Shown in pieces: positions 46,448 through 54,345 of a DNA stretch of 64,000 nt. Below the pieces are notes generated by a model. That model did no database searches. It saw only the letters and a program-made list of their open reading frames with translations, and was not told the origin of the DNA. Numbering within the stretch: position 1 is the first letter of the stretch; each line of letters opens with the position of its first letter. The stretch comes from Parasutterella secunda (GTDB lineage: Bacteria; Pseudomonadota; Gammaproteobacteria; Burkholderiales; Burkholderiaceae_F), in NCBI RefSeq assembly GCF_023336895.1, contig NZ_JAMBLT010000005.1, positions 32,412 through 96,411 of the forward strand, written 5' to 3'. A program made the translations under genes and the position numbers.

Positions 46448-47410
46448 ATGTCTGATATTAAATTGAGCGGTCAAACCGCTTTGAAGGCTCATACGGGGAT
46501 GGGACTGTACGTTTGTCCCAACGACGATGAAGGCCTCAATTCTCTTTACTACACGATTGAAGTCAATGATGCCCAGGGTGTTGCTTTTCTCAGAAGACTT
46601 TTGACAGTGGATGTGAAAAATATCCACCGCGGAGAAGTGCGTCAAAGTTTTATTCTGAATGCTTTGGGCTTAATGACTGATTTTGTTTGGGTAGCTCATT
46701 TGCCCGATAGCGATGAACATTTCCGTGTGGTCTTTCAGTCGCTCGACACTTTAGCGTGGATGCACCAAGTAGCAAAAGCCTTTGATGAAGACTTCACAAC
46801 GCTGAAGACATCGACGGCGATTTTATTTGCCGATCAAACCAATACCCCTCATGGTTTGATGGCGGACGGCAAGGTTCAGGTTATGAAAACGAGCAAGGGC
46901 GAGGTGCTTGCCATGCGAGTCGGAGCGATGACCCTTCTTCAGGGAGAAGAGAAAGCCTTTGAAAACTTCACTCACCCTGGAATGGAAATGCTCGATGAAC
47001 TGTCGGCGATAACACTTTGCTACGTTTCGAAGTCGCCGTTGGCCTTTGCCTGGCAAGCCAATGATTTGATGCCCGGTGACGTTAATGGTGCGGCTTATAT
47101 TGATTTTTCCGATCCGGCGCGCATGTTTATCGGTCGCGCATTGACCGAAGCTCGTCTTAAAGCCGGCGAAGCGAAAAAAGCGGTTGTTTTGTCGTCTCAT
47201 CAAGATGAAGCTGAGGCTTGGTTTGAAAATCCCTCTGAAGTGATTCTTTTAACAGAGGAGGGTGTACCGGTTGCCAAAAGTGCCTTTGTCGGTTTATTGG
47301 GAGATAAATTGACGTGTGTGGCTTTTGTGCCGCAATCAATTGATTCCTCCCGGCTGATTTGGATGAATGGCGGAGAGGAACAGGCTTACCGAGTGGAAGT
47401 CCTTTCCTAA
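46448..47410 (+). CDS. Divergent GcvT-family (aminomethyltransferase-like) protein
   Basis: A 320-residue cytoplasmic protein that I place in the GcvT/YgfZ superfamily. VAFLRRLLTVDVKNIHRGE followed by SFILNALGLMTDFVWV matches the GcvT pattern FL..LLT.DV...G...Y..MLN..G...DD. In the C-terminal half, MFIGRALTEARLKAGEAKKA matches the GcvT C-terminal domain start. It is shorter than GcvT (about 360-370 residues), keeps one Asp where GcvT has two, and lacks the KGCYxGQE motif of YgfZ. It lies 16 bases before sdaA in an apparent operon. The reaction is unknown; a folate- or serine/glycine-linked role is inferred from context. Confidence 0.65.
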   Translation: MSDIKLSGQTALKAHTGMGLYVCPNDDEGLNSLYYTIEVNDAQGVAFLRRLLTVDVKNIHRGEVRQSFILNALGLMTDFVWVAHLPDSDEHFRVVFQSLDTLAWMHQVAKAFDEDFTTLKTSTAILFADQTNTPHGLMADGKVQVMKTSKGEVLAMRVGAMTLLQGEEKAFENFTHPGMEMLDELSAITLCYVSKSPLAFAWQANDLMPGDVNGAAYIDFSDPARMFIGRALTEARLKAGEAKKAVVLSSHQDEAEAWFENPSEVILLTEEGVPVAKSAFVGLLGDKLTCVAFVPQSIDSSRLIWMNGGEEQAYRVEVLS

Positions 47411-47426
47411 TAGCTAGGAGAAAAAC

Positions 47427-48821
47427 GTGAGCGTTAGTGTTTTTGATATTTTCCGTGTCGGGATTGGTCCCTCGTCTTCTCATACAGTGGGACCCATGCG
47501 TGCCGCGGCCCGTTTTAGTAAAGAATTGATCGCTAAGGGACTCACGCAAAAGACAGCCCGCATTTGGGTGGATTTGATGGGAAGCTTGGGCGCAACGGGT
47601 ATTGGCCACGCTACCGACACGGCCTTTCAGCTTGGCCTCATGGGGATGCTTCCCGCTGATGTTGATCTTGATCTGGCACCGAAGATTCTTCAAGCCATCA
47701 AGACTGAACACCAACTCAAACTGCCTGACGGTACCGTCATTGAATTTGACCCGAGTAAAGACATTATTCTGAGCCCTGAAAAAGTGGCGATCTACCACAC
47801 CAATGCCATGCATGTCATTGCTCAGGATAAAGACGGCAAAGTACTTCTTTCGCGTCGTTATTATTCTGTGGGTGGCGGTTTTATTGTTGAAAGCGACCCG
47901 GACAATTTCGATAAGGTTTCCGAAGATAAGGAAACGGTTCACACCAAACCGCAACCCTATCCGGTCAATAGCGCTGCCGATCTTCTGAAGTGGTGCCGAG
48001 AAACCGGTTTAAGTATTCCTCAAATCGTCCGAGCCAATGAAAAGGTTTGGTGGGAAACGGACGAAAAAATCAACGCGCAGCTCGACTACCTTTGGTCGGT
48101 CATGAAGGATTGTGTTGCACGAGGATTAAAAAATGAGGGGATCATGCCCGGTCCCATGAAAGTGCGCCGCCGTGCCAAACAGATGTACGAAAAGCTTGAC
48201 TACGAACATCGTACATTAAATGATCCCTTGGCTGTTCTCGATTGGGTTAATGCGTTTGCCTTTGCGGCCAACGAAGAAAACGCCTGCGGCGGCCGTGTGG
48301 TGACAGCACCAACGAATGGTGCTGCCGGCGTTATTCCGGCTGTCCTTCATTACTACATGAAGTTTATTGACTCGGCTGACATCAATGGGGTGAGAGATTT
48401 TCTTCTGACAGCCGGTCAAATCGGAATTCTTTATAAAGAAAACGCGTCCATTTCAGGCGCAGAAGTGGGCTGCCAAGGAGAAGTGGGCGTTGCTTGCTCC
48501 ATGGCCTCAGGAGGCCTCGCTCAGGTGCTCGGTGCCACGCCTGAGCAGGTAGAAAACGCGGCTGAAATCGGAATGGAACATCATTTAGGGATGACTTGTG
48601 ACCCTGTGGCAGGCCAAGTTCAAATTCCTTGTATTGAACGAAATGCGGTCGCCGCGGTAAAAGCTATCAATGCCGCACGTCTGGCGCTGATGGGTGATGG
48701 TCACCACTACGTTTCATTGGATCAGGTCATTGTGACAATGCTCAAGACCGGTTTGGACTTGCAGATGAAGTACAAAGAAACCAGCCGTGGTGGTTTAGCG
48801 GTCAGTGTGGTTGAGTGTTAA
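47427..48821 (+). CDS. sdaA: L-serine ammonia-lyase (iron-sulfur L-serine dehydratase)
   Basis: Deaminates L-serine to pyruvate. The 464-residue single-chain enzyme starts [20 protein letters not shown], carries [19 protein letters not shown], and has the [4Fe-4S] cysteines in [17 protein letters not shown] and [17 protein letters not shown]. The start is a GTG at 47427 behind TAGGAG. It follows the GcvT-like gene and gives the cell a route from serine to pyruvate, fitting an amino-acid-consuming anaerobe. Confidence 0.95.
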   Translation: MSVSVFDIFRVGIGPSSSHTVGPMRAAARFSKELIAKGLTQKTARIWVDLMGSLGATGIGHATDTAFQLGLMGMLPADVDLDLAPKILQAIKTEHQLKLPDGTVIEFDPSKDIILSPEKVAIYHTNAMHVIAQDKDGKVLLSRRYYSVGGGFIVESDPDNFDKVSEDKETVHTKPQPYPVNSAADLLKWCRETGLSIPQIVRANEKVWWETDEKINAQLDYLWSVMKDCVARGLKNEGIMPGPMKVRRRAKQMYEKLDYEHRTLNDPLAVLDWVNAFAFAANEENACGGRVVTAPTNGAAGVIPAVLHYYMKFIDSADINGVRDFLLTAGQIGILYKENASISGAEVGCQGEVGVACSMASGGLAQVLGATPEQVENAAEIGMEHHLGMTCDPVAGQVQIPCIERNAVAAVKAINAARLALMGDGHHYVSLDQVIVTMLKTGLDLQMKYKETSRGGLAVSVVEC

Positions 48822-48846
48822 AAATTCTTTGACTTTAAGAAGGATC

Positions 48847-48865
48847 GAGCCGCTTTAAGCGGCTC
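48847..48865. terminator. Hairpin between sdaA and folA
   Basis: GAGCCGCT (48847-48854) pairs with AGCGGCTC (48858-48865) around a three-base loop, followed by GTTTCGTC. It lies between convergent genes; the T-run is weak. Confidence 0.65.
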
Positions 48866-48877
48866 GTTTCGTCTTGG

Positions 48878-49372
48878 TTATTTGGTTTTTCGAATGTAGG
48901 TTCTGAAGCTGTAGCTAAAGGGGTGCGCATCGGTTGCGGGGAAGGATTCTTCTTCAGCCAGTGCCCATTCATCATCCGATAATGGTGTAAAGAAGGCGTC
49001 ACCTTCAAAATCGGCATTCAGATAAGTGATATGAGCCACTTCAACCTGAGGCATCGCTTCCTGATAGATTTGCGCTCCGCCCATAATGAAGGCAACGGGC
49101 GCGTCCTTCACAGCCTCTAAAGCCTCTTCGAGACTGGCCACAACCGTTGCCCCTTCAGCAACGTAGTCCTTTTGACGCGTAATGACAACATTTCGTCGTC
49201 CGGGCAGGGGACGGCCCAAAGACTCCCACGTTTTCCGTCCCATAATGACCGGTTTCCCAAGCGTCGTGCGCTTAAAGTTTTTTAAATCTTCAGGCAAATA
49301 CCACGGTAATTTGTTGTCCTTGCCGATTACGCCGTTGCGGGCGTGGGCGACGATTAAATGTAATTGCGTCAT
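48878..49372 (-). CDS. folA: Dihydrofolate reductase
   Basis: Reduces dihydrofolate with NADPH. The 164-residue enzyme has the opening LHLIVAHARNGVIGKDNKLPW, the active-site acidic residue in LPEDLKNFKRTTLGKPV, VIMGRKTWESLGRPLPGR and the IMGGAQIYQEAMP nucleotide motif. It lies 11 bases after thyA on the same strand, forming the usual thyA-folA pair in which ThyA's dihydrofolate product is recycled. Confidence 0.97.
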   Translation of the reverse strand: MTQLHLIVAHARNGVIGKDNKLPWYLPEDLKNFKRTTLGKPVIMGRKTWESLGRPLPGRRNVVITRQKDYVAEGATVVASLEEALEAVKDAPVAFIMGGAQIYQEAMPQVEVAHITYLNADFEGDAFFTPLSDDEWALAEEESFPATDAHPFSYSFRTYIRKTK

Positions 49373-49383
49373 TCATTTCTCCT

Positions 49384-50187
49384 TTAGACCGCCACCGGGG
49401 CTTTAATAGCCGGATGAGGGTCATAGCCCACAATTTCAAAATCCTCATACTTGTAATCGAAAATGGAGTCCGGACGACGTTTGATGACAAGTTTCGGATA
49501 AGGACGGGGCTCACGAGACAATTGTAAGCGCACTTGATCAAAGTGGTTGTTGTAAATATGGCAGTCGCCACCGGTCCATACAAAGTCACCCACATCCAAG
49601 TCACACTGTTGGGCAAGCATATGTGTCAAAAGTGAATAGCTTGCGATGTTAAAGGGGACGCCTAAGAAAATATCGCAAGAGCGTTGATAGAGTTGACACG
49701 ATAATTTTCCGCCGGCCACATAGACTTGGAACATCATGTGGCAGGGCGGCAGGGCCATCTTCGGTAATTCAGTGACATTCCACGCAGTGACAATCATGCG
49801 GCGAGAGTCAGGATTGTGTTTAATGGTATGAACAAGTTCAGCGATTTGATCAACGGTTTTATCATCAGCCCCGCGCCAATTGCGCCACTGAACACCATAG
49901 ATGGGACCAAGATCTCCGTTTTCATCGGCCCATTCATCCCAAATCGTCACCCCATTTTCTTTAAGGTAACGGATGTTGCTGTCACCTTTTAAGAACCAGA
50001 GCAACTCATGGATGATTGATCGCAAGTGAAGTTTTTTGGTGGTGACAAGAGGAAAACCGTTCTGAAGATTAAAGCGCATTTGATAGCCGAATACGGAACG
50101 CGTGCCCGTGCCGGTTCGATCGCTTTTATCGACACCATGGAAGAAAACATGGCGCATCAAATCTTCATATTGATGTTCAACTAACAT
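49384..50187 (-). CDS. thyA: Thymidylate synthase ThyA
   Basis: Methylates dUMP to dTMP using methylene-tetrahydrofolate. The 267-residue protein has the dUMP-binding [15 protein letters not shown], the catalytic Cys in [13 protein letters not shown], the [16 protein letters not shown] motif and [21 protein letters not shown] 50187 is chosen over an in-frame TTG at 50202 because GAGGGC precedes it and the protein starts [11 protein letters not shown] perfect palindrome at 50200-50221 lies just upstream. Confidence 0.97.
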   Translation of the reverse strand: MLVEHQYEDLMRHVFFHGVDKSDRTGTGTRSVFGYQMRFNLQNGFPLVTTKKLHLRSIIHELLWFLKGDSNIRYLKENGVTIWDEWADENGDLGPIYGVQWRNWRGADDKTVDQIAELVHTIKHNPDSRRMIVTAWNVTELPKMALPPCHMMFQVYVAGGKLSCQLYQRSCDIFLGVPFNIASYSLLTHMLAQQCDLDVGDFVWTGGDCHIYNNHFDQVRLQLSREPRPYPKLVIKRRPDSIFDYKYEDFEIVGYDPHPAIKAPVAV

Positions 50188-50199
50188 TTTTATAGCCCT

Positions 50200-50221
50200 C
50201 AATAAATATTTCTATTTATTG
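50200..50221. promoter_or_regulatory. Perfect palindrome upstream of thyA
   Basis: CAATAAATA (50200-50208) and TATTTATTG (50213-50221) are exact inverted repeats with TTTC between. It begins 13 bases upstream of the thyA start on the minus strand, so it could be an operator or an mRNA hairpin beside the ribosome site. Confidence 0.45.
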
Positions 50222-50292
50222 TACTGAAGTGTTATTTGAATATTTTTGTCTTCATTCCTACTTTTGTTTATTTGACTAAAAATAATTTTTTA

Positions 50293-50321
50293 TTGTTTTT
50301 AGATAAAAAATTATCTATACT
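50293..50321 (+). promoter_or_regulatory. Promoter of the yheO-like gene with an embedded palindromic operator
   Basis: TTGTTT (50293-50298), a 17-base spacer and TATACT (50316-50321) form a good sigma-70 promoter. The 18-base perfect palindrome TAGATAAAAAATTATCTA (50300-50317) fills the spacer and enters the -10. The expected transcription start is at or within a base or two of the ATG at 50328, so the message would be leaderless or nearly so. Confidence 0.65.
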
Positions 50322-50327
50322 CAAAAC

Positions 50328-51008
50328 ATGAGCAATAAAAATTTACTTCCCTATTTCTCTGTGGCTGAATTGATTGCGAGGACGTTCCCTGATGCCGAAG
50401 TCGTCCTGCACGATCTTTCGCTGCCTCAACATTCCGTCATTTATGTCGCCAACGGTACAGTCACCGGGCGCAAAGTCGGCCAAACCTTTCATCATTTGAT
50501 CGAAAAAGCGGTTTTCGCGGGCAACCCCGAGGACGGTGTCGTTGATAACTACACATTCGAAAAAGACGGCCGTCAGATCCGATCCTCTTCGCTTTTAATC
50601 CGAAACGAACAAAAAAAGCTGATCGGTGCCTTATGCATCAACATTGATACAACGCAAGCGTCTGCACTGCTCAATTTAGCTCAAGGACTGTTAACGGGAC
50701 GGAGAGCCGATACAAACTCAGGCAGTAAAGCACTTCCCGATAGCTTGGGGCAGAGTTGTCCCGTTACTGTTGAAAAAAGCAATGAAGAAAGCGTCCGACA
50801 GTTTGTCAACAACATGGTCGATTCGATGATTCGCGAACTTGAGCTCGAAGGCAAACACACCAAAGAAGACCGCCTGGAGTTGATTCGGTTTATGGACGAA
50901 AGAGGAGTGTTCCTCGTTAAAGGATCAATGGAATATGTGGCCGGTAAATTAGGGTTATCAAAAGTAACGTTATACGGCTATTTGGACAAAATTCACGGTA
51001 AACGCTGA
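50328..51008 (+). CDS. YheO/DauR-type transcriptional regulator (PAS-like plus HTH)
   Basis: A 226-residue regulator. Residues about 6-115 form the YheO-like PAS domain (SVAELIARTFPDAEVVLHDL; VDNYTFEKDGRQIRSSSLLI). Residues about 165-224 form the C-terminal helix-turn-helix (RFMDERGVFLVKGSMEYVAG and LGLSKVTLYGYLDKI). Members include DauR, which controls D-arginine use, and several amino-acid catabolism regulators. No Shine-Dalgarno lies ahead of the ATG. It is 13 bases upstream of a PLP enzyme, which it probably controls together with itself through the palindrome in its promoter. Confidence 0.85.
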   Translation: MSNKNLLPYFSVAELIARTFPDAEVVLHDLSLPQHSVIYVANGTVTGRKVGQTFHHLIEKAVFAGNPEDGVVDNYTFEKDGRQIRSSSLLIRNEQKKLIGALCINIDTTQASALLNLAQGLLTGRRADTNSGSKALPDSLGQSCPVTVEKSNEESVRQFVNNMVDSMIRELELEGKHTKEDRLELIRFMDERGVFLVKGSMEYVAGKLGLSKVTLYGYLDKIHGKR

Positions 51009-51021
51009 AAAGGATAGCAAG

Positions 51022-52116
51022 ATGAACTACATATGCACCTGTTGTGGCAAACGTACGCCGACGACCACCAAAGAACCCCGCTGCGAGTGCGGCGGTTTAT
51101 TTGAACTTGACTTCACACCACCCAAGTGGGATGAATCATTAATTGATAAAAGTGAATGGAGTCAATTCCGTTATCGCCGCTTTATGGCTTTGGAAGATGA
51201 TGCATGGAAGTCAGTGACAATGGGCGAAGGGATGACGCCGATTATTCGCTTTGACGATGACGTCATGCTCAAGATGGACTATTACATGCCGACTTTATCC
51301 TTTAAGGATCGGGGAGCAGCTACTTTGGTTTCGCATATGAAATCCATCGGTATCACCGACTGTGTGCAAGATTCAAGCGGCAACGCCGGTAATGCTGTTG
51401 CAGCCTATGCGGCCCGCGCAGGAATCGGCTGTGAGATTTTTGTTAAAGAAGGAACAAGTCCCTCGAAAATCCGAATGATCAAATCGCACGGGGCTAAAGT
51501 TACCGAGGTCCCCGGCAGCAGAGATCACTGTGCTGATGTCTGTCGAGCTAAAGTTCGTGATGAGCATGTTTTCTATGCCAACCACGTTTTCAATCCCTTC
51601 TTCTACGAAGGGATGAAGGCTTACATTTACGAAACGTTTGAGCAGCTTGGACGAATTCCTGCCAATATCGTTGTTCCGGTTGGAAACGGAACCCTCTACA
51701 TCGGTGTCGTTAAGGCACTCGAACACTTGTTGGCTTCGGGGGTTATCGATAAATTCCCGCAAATCATCGCGCTTCAGAGCGAAAAATGTGATCCGCTCTT
51801 TAGAGCCGTTGAAATGAAAGCTGAAGAGCCTATCGAAGTTGAAGTCGTCGACACGATGGCAGAAGGTATCGCTATTGGTAAACCTTCTCGTGGACACGAG
51901 CTTTTAGAAATGGCTTATAAACACAACATCCGCTTTGTGACCGCACCTGAAGATAAAATTCTTGAGGCTCGTGCCAAATTGGCCTCCCGTGGTATTTACT
52001 GTGAACACACGACAGCGGCCAATTACGCGGCTTATTTGCATTACTGTGAACAGTACGGACCGACCCCTGATACGCTTATCACCATGTGTGGAGCGGGGAT
52101 TAAATCGGACCACTAA
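51022..52116 (+). CDS. Threonine-synthase-like PLP-dependent enzyme
   Basis: A 364-residue fold-type II PLP enzyme. A small zinc-ribbon-like N-terminus (YICTCCGKRTP and PRCECGGLFEL) is followed by the PLP lysine in PTLSFKDRGAATL, the SSGNAGNAVAAYAARAG loop, and the phosphate-binding PVGNGTLYIG. This is the short, archaeal/Gram-positive type of threonine synthase or a relative, not the long proteobacterial ThrC. The YheO-type regulator directly upstream suggests a catabolic or specialised amino-acid role such as a lyase or deaminase. The exact reaction cannot be told from sequence. Confidence 0.8.
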   Translation: MNYICTCCGKRTPTTTKEPRCECGGLFELDFTPPKWDESLIDKSEWSQFRYRRFMALEDDAWKSVTMGEGMTPIIRFDDDVMLKMDYYMPTLSFKDRGAATLVSHMKSIGITDCVQDSSGNAGNAVAAYAARAGIGCEIFVKEGTSPSKIRMIKSHGAKVTEVPGSRDHCADVCRAKVRDEHVFYANHVFNPFFYEGMKAYIYETFEQLGRIPANIVVPVGNGTLYIGVVKALEHLLASGVIDKFPQIIALQSEKCDPLFRAVEMKAEEPIEVEVVDTMAEGIAIGKPSRGHELLEMAYKHNIRFVTAPEDKILEARAKLASRGIYCEHTTAANYAAYLHYCEQYGPTPDTLITMCGAGIKSDH

Positions 52117-52127
52117 AGACTGGTTAT

Positions 52128-52265
52128 TGCACATTTTTGCTTTGCTAAAATAAGGCGAATTGCTTAAATGTGCATCCAAAAGCCCGTGTTGCTCTTTTCC
52201 CCTTATTTTTGAGTGAACACGGGCAGTAGTCTGTTTTTTCTAATGGATTAGGTTTTGTACAGACT
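52128..52265 (+). promoter_or_regulatory. Three stacked dyads between the PLP-enzyme gene and the hydrogenase operon
   Basis: TGCACATTT (52128-52136) pairs with AAATGTGCA (52166-52174). GCCCGTGTT (52182-52190) pairs with AACACGGGC (52216-52224), perhaps a terminator although the T-run starts nine bases later. AGTCTGT (52228-52234) pairs with ACAGACT (52259-52265) and encloses the palindrome CTAATGGATTAG (52240-52251). The last lies where an operator for the hydrogenase operon would be expected. Confidence 0.5.
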
Positions 52266-52296
52266 GAAACCAAAGAACGTATAAGGAGAGGGTGTA

Positions 52297-52326
52297 TTGC
52301 CTGAGTACAGGTTCTATACCAACTGA
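52297..52326 (+). CDS. Possible nine-residue leader ORF ahead of the hydrogenase operon
   Basis: A TTG at 52297 lies eight bases after AAGGAG (52283-52288), the best ribosome site in the region, and opens a nine-codon frame ending in TGA at 52324-52326. The next gene's ATG begins two bases later in a different frame and has no ribosome site of its own. This suggests coupling by re-initiation. It could equally be chance, with the operon ATG using the distant site. Confidence 0.35.
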   Translation: MPEYRFYTN

Positions 52327-52328
52327 CT

Positions 52329-54335
52329 ATGAATCCGTTGATTTTCGGCGTATGGGACGGACGCTTTTACGATAACCGATCCACTTTTTCACCGGTGGCA
52401 CCCGATGATCTGCCCCTGGAACAGTTCTCGCAGTTTAATCCCGGCAACCCCATCATGACCTTTGTTTGTGATCGAGGTTTCCTCGTGATGGATCGACGGG
52501 CCAATTTAGCTTTTTCGCTTTGGCGCTACTATCAGAGAGCAGTTCGCGAAACTTGCGGTAAATGCACGCCTTGCCGAGTGGGTGTCCTGGTTATTGCTGA
52601 AGCGCTTGAGAAAGCCGTAAAAGGTCATGCCTCGGAAGTCGACTGGGATTACGTCAAGTCCGTGGCGACTCAGATGAAAGAAACAAGTCTCTGCGGTATT
52701 GGTCAAACAACACCGGTAGCTTTGTTAGGCGCACTTGAATTTTGTCCTGAAGAATTGCTTCAAGCTCAAGCCGTGGCTGAAAACGTTTATGACTACTACA
52801 CCGTCATGAGCGCCCCTTGTGTTGAAGCTTGTCCCGCTCACGTTGATGTTCCGCGCTACATTGATTACATCAAAGCCGGTGAACCGGAAATGAGTTCTGC
52901 GGTTCTACTTCGCCATTATCCGTTGGTTGGCAGCTGTGGCCGAGTCTGTGTCCGTTATTGTGAAAAAGCCTGTCGCCGTCAGTATCTGGACAGCCCGGTT
53001 GATATTAAAAACTTAAAGCGCTACGCGGCTGACGCCACCGGTCCTATGGAAAATCTCTTTCATCAGGCCCGCCGCGAAACCAATCCCATGAGCCCGAAAG
53101 TGGCTGTGATCGGTGCGGGTCCCGCCGGTATCAATTGTGCATACCACCTTTTACTGCAAGGCTATAAGGTTGATATCTTTGAAGCCAACAGTCATGCGGG
53201 CGGCATGGCTCAGGTGGGTATTCCGCAATACCGCTTGCCAAAAGGGTTGCTTGAGAGCGAAACCGATGTGATTGAAGAGTTGGGAGGACGTTATTTCTAC
53301 CATCAGCGCCTGGGTTATGACTTCTCCATCGCCGATCTCTTTAAGCGCGGCTATAACGCCATTTTCCTTGGAGTCGGCTGCTCAAAAGGCATGTACCTTG
53401 GTCTCGACAACGAAGATACGAGCTTAACGGGTTACTTTAACGGTATTGATTTCCTGCAAAAAGTCGAGCGGGCGGTGACCGGCAATAAACCGTTCAAGTT
53501 AACCGGTGATGTGGTCGTGGTGGGCGGCGGTAACGTCGCCATGGACTGTGCCCGCTCCGCTGCTCGTCTTACCGATGGCAAAGTTCACGTCGTTTATCGT
53601 CGCACGGAAGAGGGAATGCCCGCAGATCACGAAGAAGTGGTTGCCGCTAAAGAAGAGGGGATTGTTTTCCACTTCCTGTCGGTTCAGAAAGAAATTTTGA
53701 ACGAGGATGGAAAAGTCACCGGCCTAAAGATCGCCAAGATGCGTGAAGAGAAGGTTCCGGGTTCTAAGCGCGGCAAACTCATCGAAATTGAGGGTACCGA
53801 CACGGTTTTGCCGTGTACCAATCTGATTGCTGCCATTGGTCAGCGCCTTGACCAAGAAGTTTTGTGCGATGACGACGGCATTATGTTTGATAAGCGTGGC
53901 AATATCTCCGTTTCAGAAGCTCTGGCTACGACTCGTCCGGGTGTTTTCGCGGGCGGTGACGCTGCAACAGGTCCCACGACTTTGATTGACGGTCTGGCCC
54001 AAGGGCAAATCGCCGCTCAATCGATTAACGAATACTTGACCCGAGGCTCGGTCGGATTTGTCGCCCGTCGTCGTATGGGTGAACTGATCAAGAAGGGAGA
54101 TCTGATGAAAGAAAAGGATCCTCGGATTGATTTGTGTAAAGCCCCTCGTCATAAACTCTCGACTTTAAGTGCTCAAGAGCGCAAAGGCAATTTTGAAGAA
54201 GTGGATCTTCCGATGACAGAAAACGAAGCCATCGAAGAGGCCAATCGCTGTATGCGTTGCTACCGTATTTATGGTGTGGTGACACAGTTGCCGATTCCGG
54301 GTAACGTCACTCATATTCAAAACCAAGCGGTTTAA
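52329..54335 (+). CDS. NuoF-type iron-sulfur domain fused to a GltD-like NAD(P)H flavoprotein (hydrogenase partner)
   Basis: A 668-residue fusion. Residues about 55-145 match the C-terminal [4Fe-4S] part of NuoF/HydB (CGKCTPCRVG at 76-85, fourth Cys in SLCGIG); the FMN- and NADH-binding part of NuoF is absent. Residues about 160-620 match the small subunit of glutamate synthase: an N-terminal cysteine cluster (CVEACPAHVDVP, GSCGRVCVRYCEKAC), FAD-binding VIGAGPAGINCAYHL (260-274), NAD(P)-binding VVVVGGGNVAMDCARSA (395-411) and VYRRTEEGMP. CMRCYR sits at the end. It probably shuttles electrons between NAD(P)H and the hydrogenase encoded 10 bases downstream. ATG 52329 has no adjacent ribosome site. 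Confidence 0.85.
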   Translation: MNPLIFGVWDGRFYDNRSTFSPVAPDDLPLEQFSQFNPGNPIMTFVCDRGFLVMDRRANLAFSLWRYYQRAVRETCGKCTPCRVGVLVIAEALEKAVKGHASEVDWDYVKSVATQMKETSLCGIGQTTPVALLGALEFCPEELLQAQAVAENVYDYYTVMSAPCVEACPAHVDVPRYIDYIKAGEPEMSSAVLLRHYPLVGSCGRVCVRYCEKACRRQYLDSPVDIKNLKRYAADATGPMENLFHQARRETNPMSPKVAVIGAGPAGINCAYHLLLQGYKVDIFEANSHAGGMAQVGIPQYRLPKGLLESETDVIEELGGRYFYHQRLGYDFSIADLFKRGYNAIFLGVGCSKGMYLGLDNEDTSLTGYFNGIDFLQKVERAVTGNKPFKLTGDVVVVGGGNVAMDCARSAARLTDGKVHVVYRRTEEGMPADHEEVVAAKEEGIVFHFLSVQKEILNEDGKVTGLKIAKMREEKVPGSKRGKLIEIEGTDTVLPCTNLIAAIGQRLDQEVLCDDDGIMFDKRGNISVSEALATTRPGVFAGGDAATGPTTLIDGLAQGQIAAQSINEYLTRGSVGFVARRRMGELIKKGDLMKEKDPRIDLCKAPRHKLSTLSAQERKGNFEEVDLPMTENEAIEEANRCMRCYRIYGVVTQLPIPGNVTHIQNQAV

Positions 54336-54345
54336 GGAGTCAGAT

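Noticed and set aside
46448..47410. YgfZ as identity of the GcvT-like protein
   Set aside because: The KGCYxGQE motif is absent and a bona fide ygfZ is present at 37547-38455.
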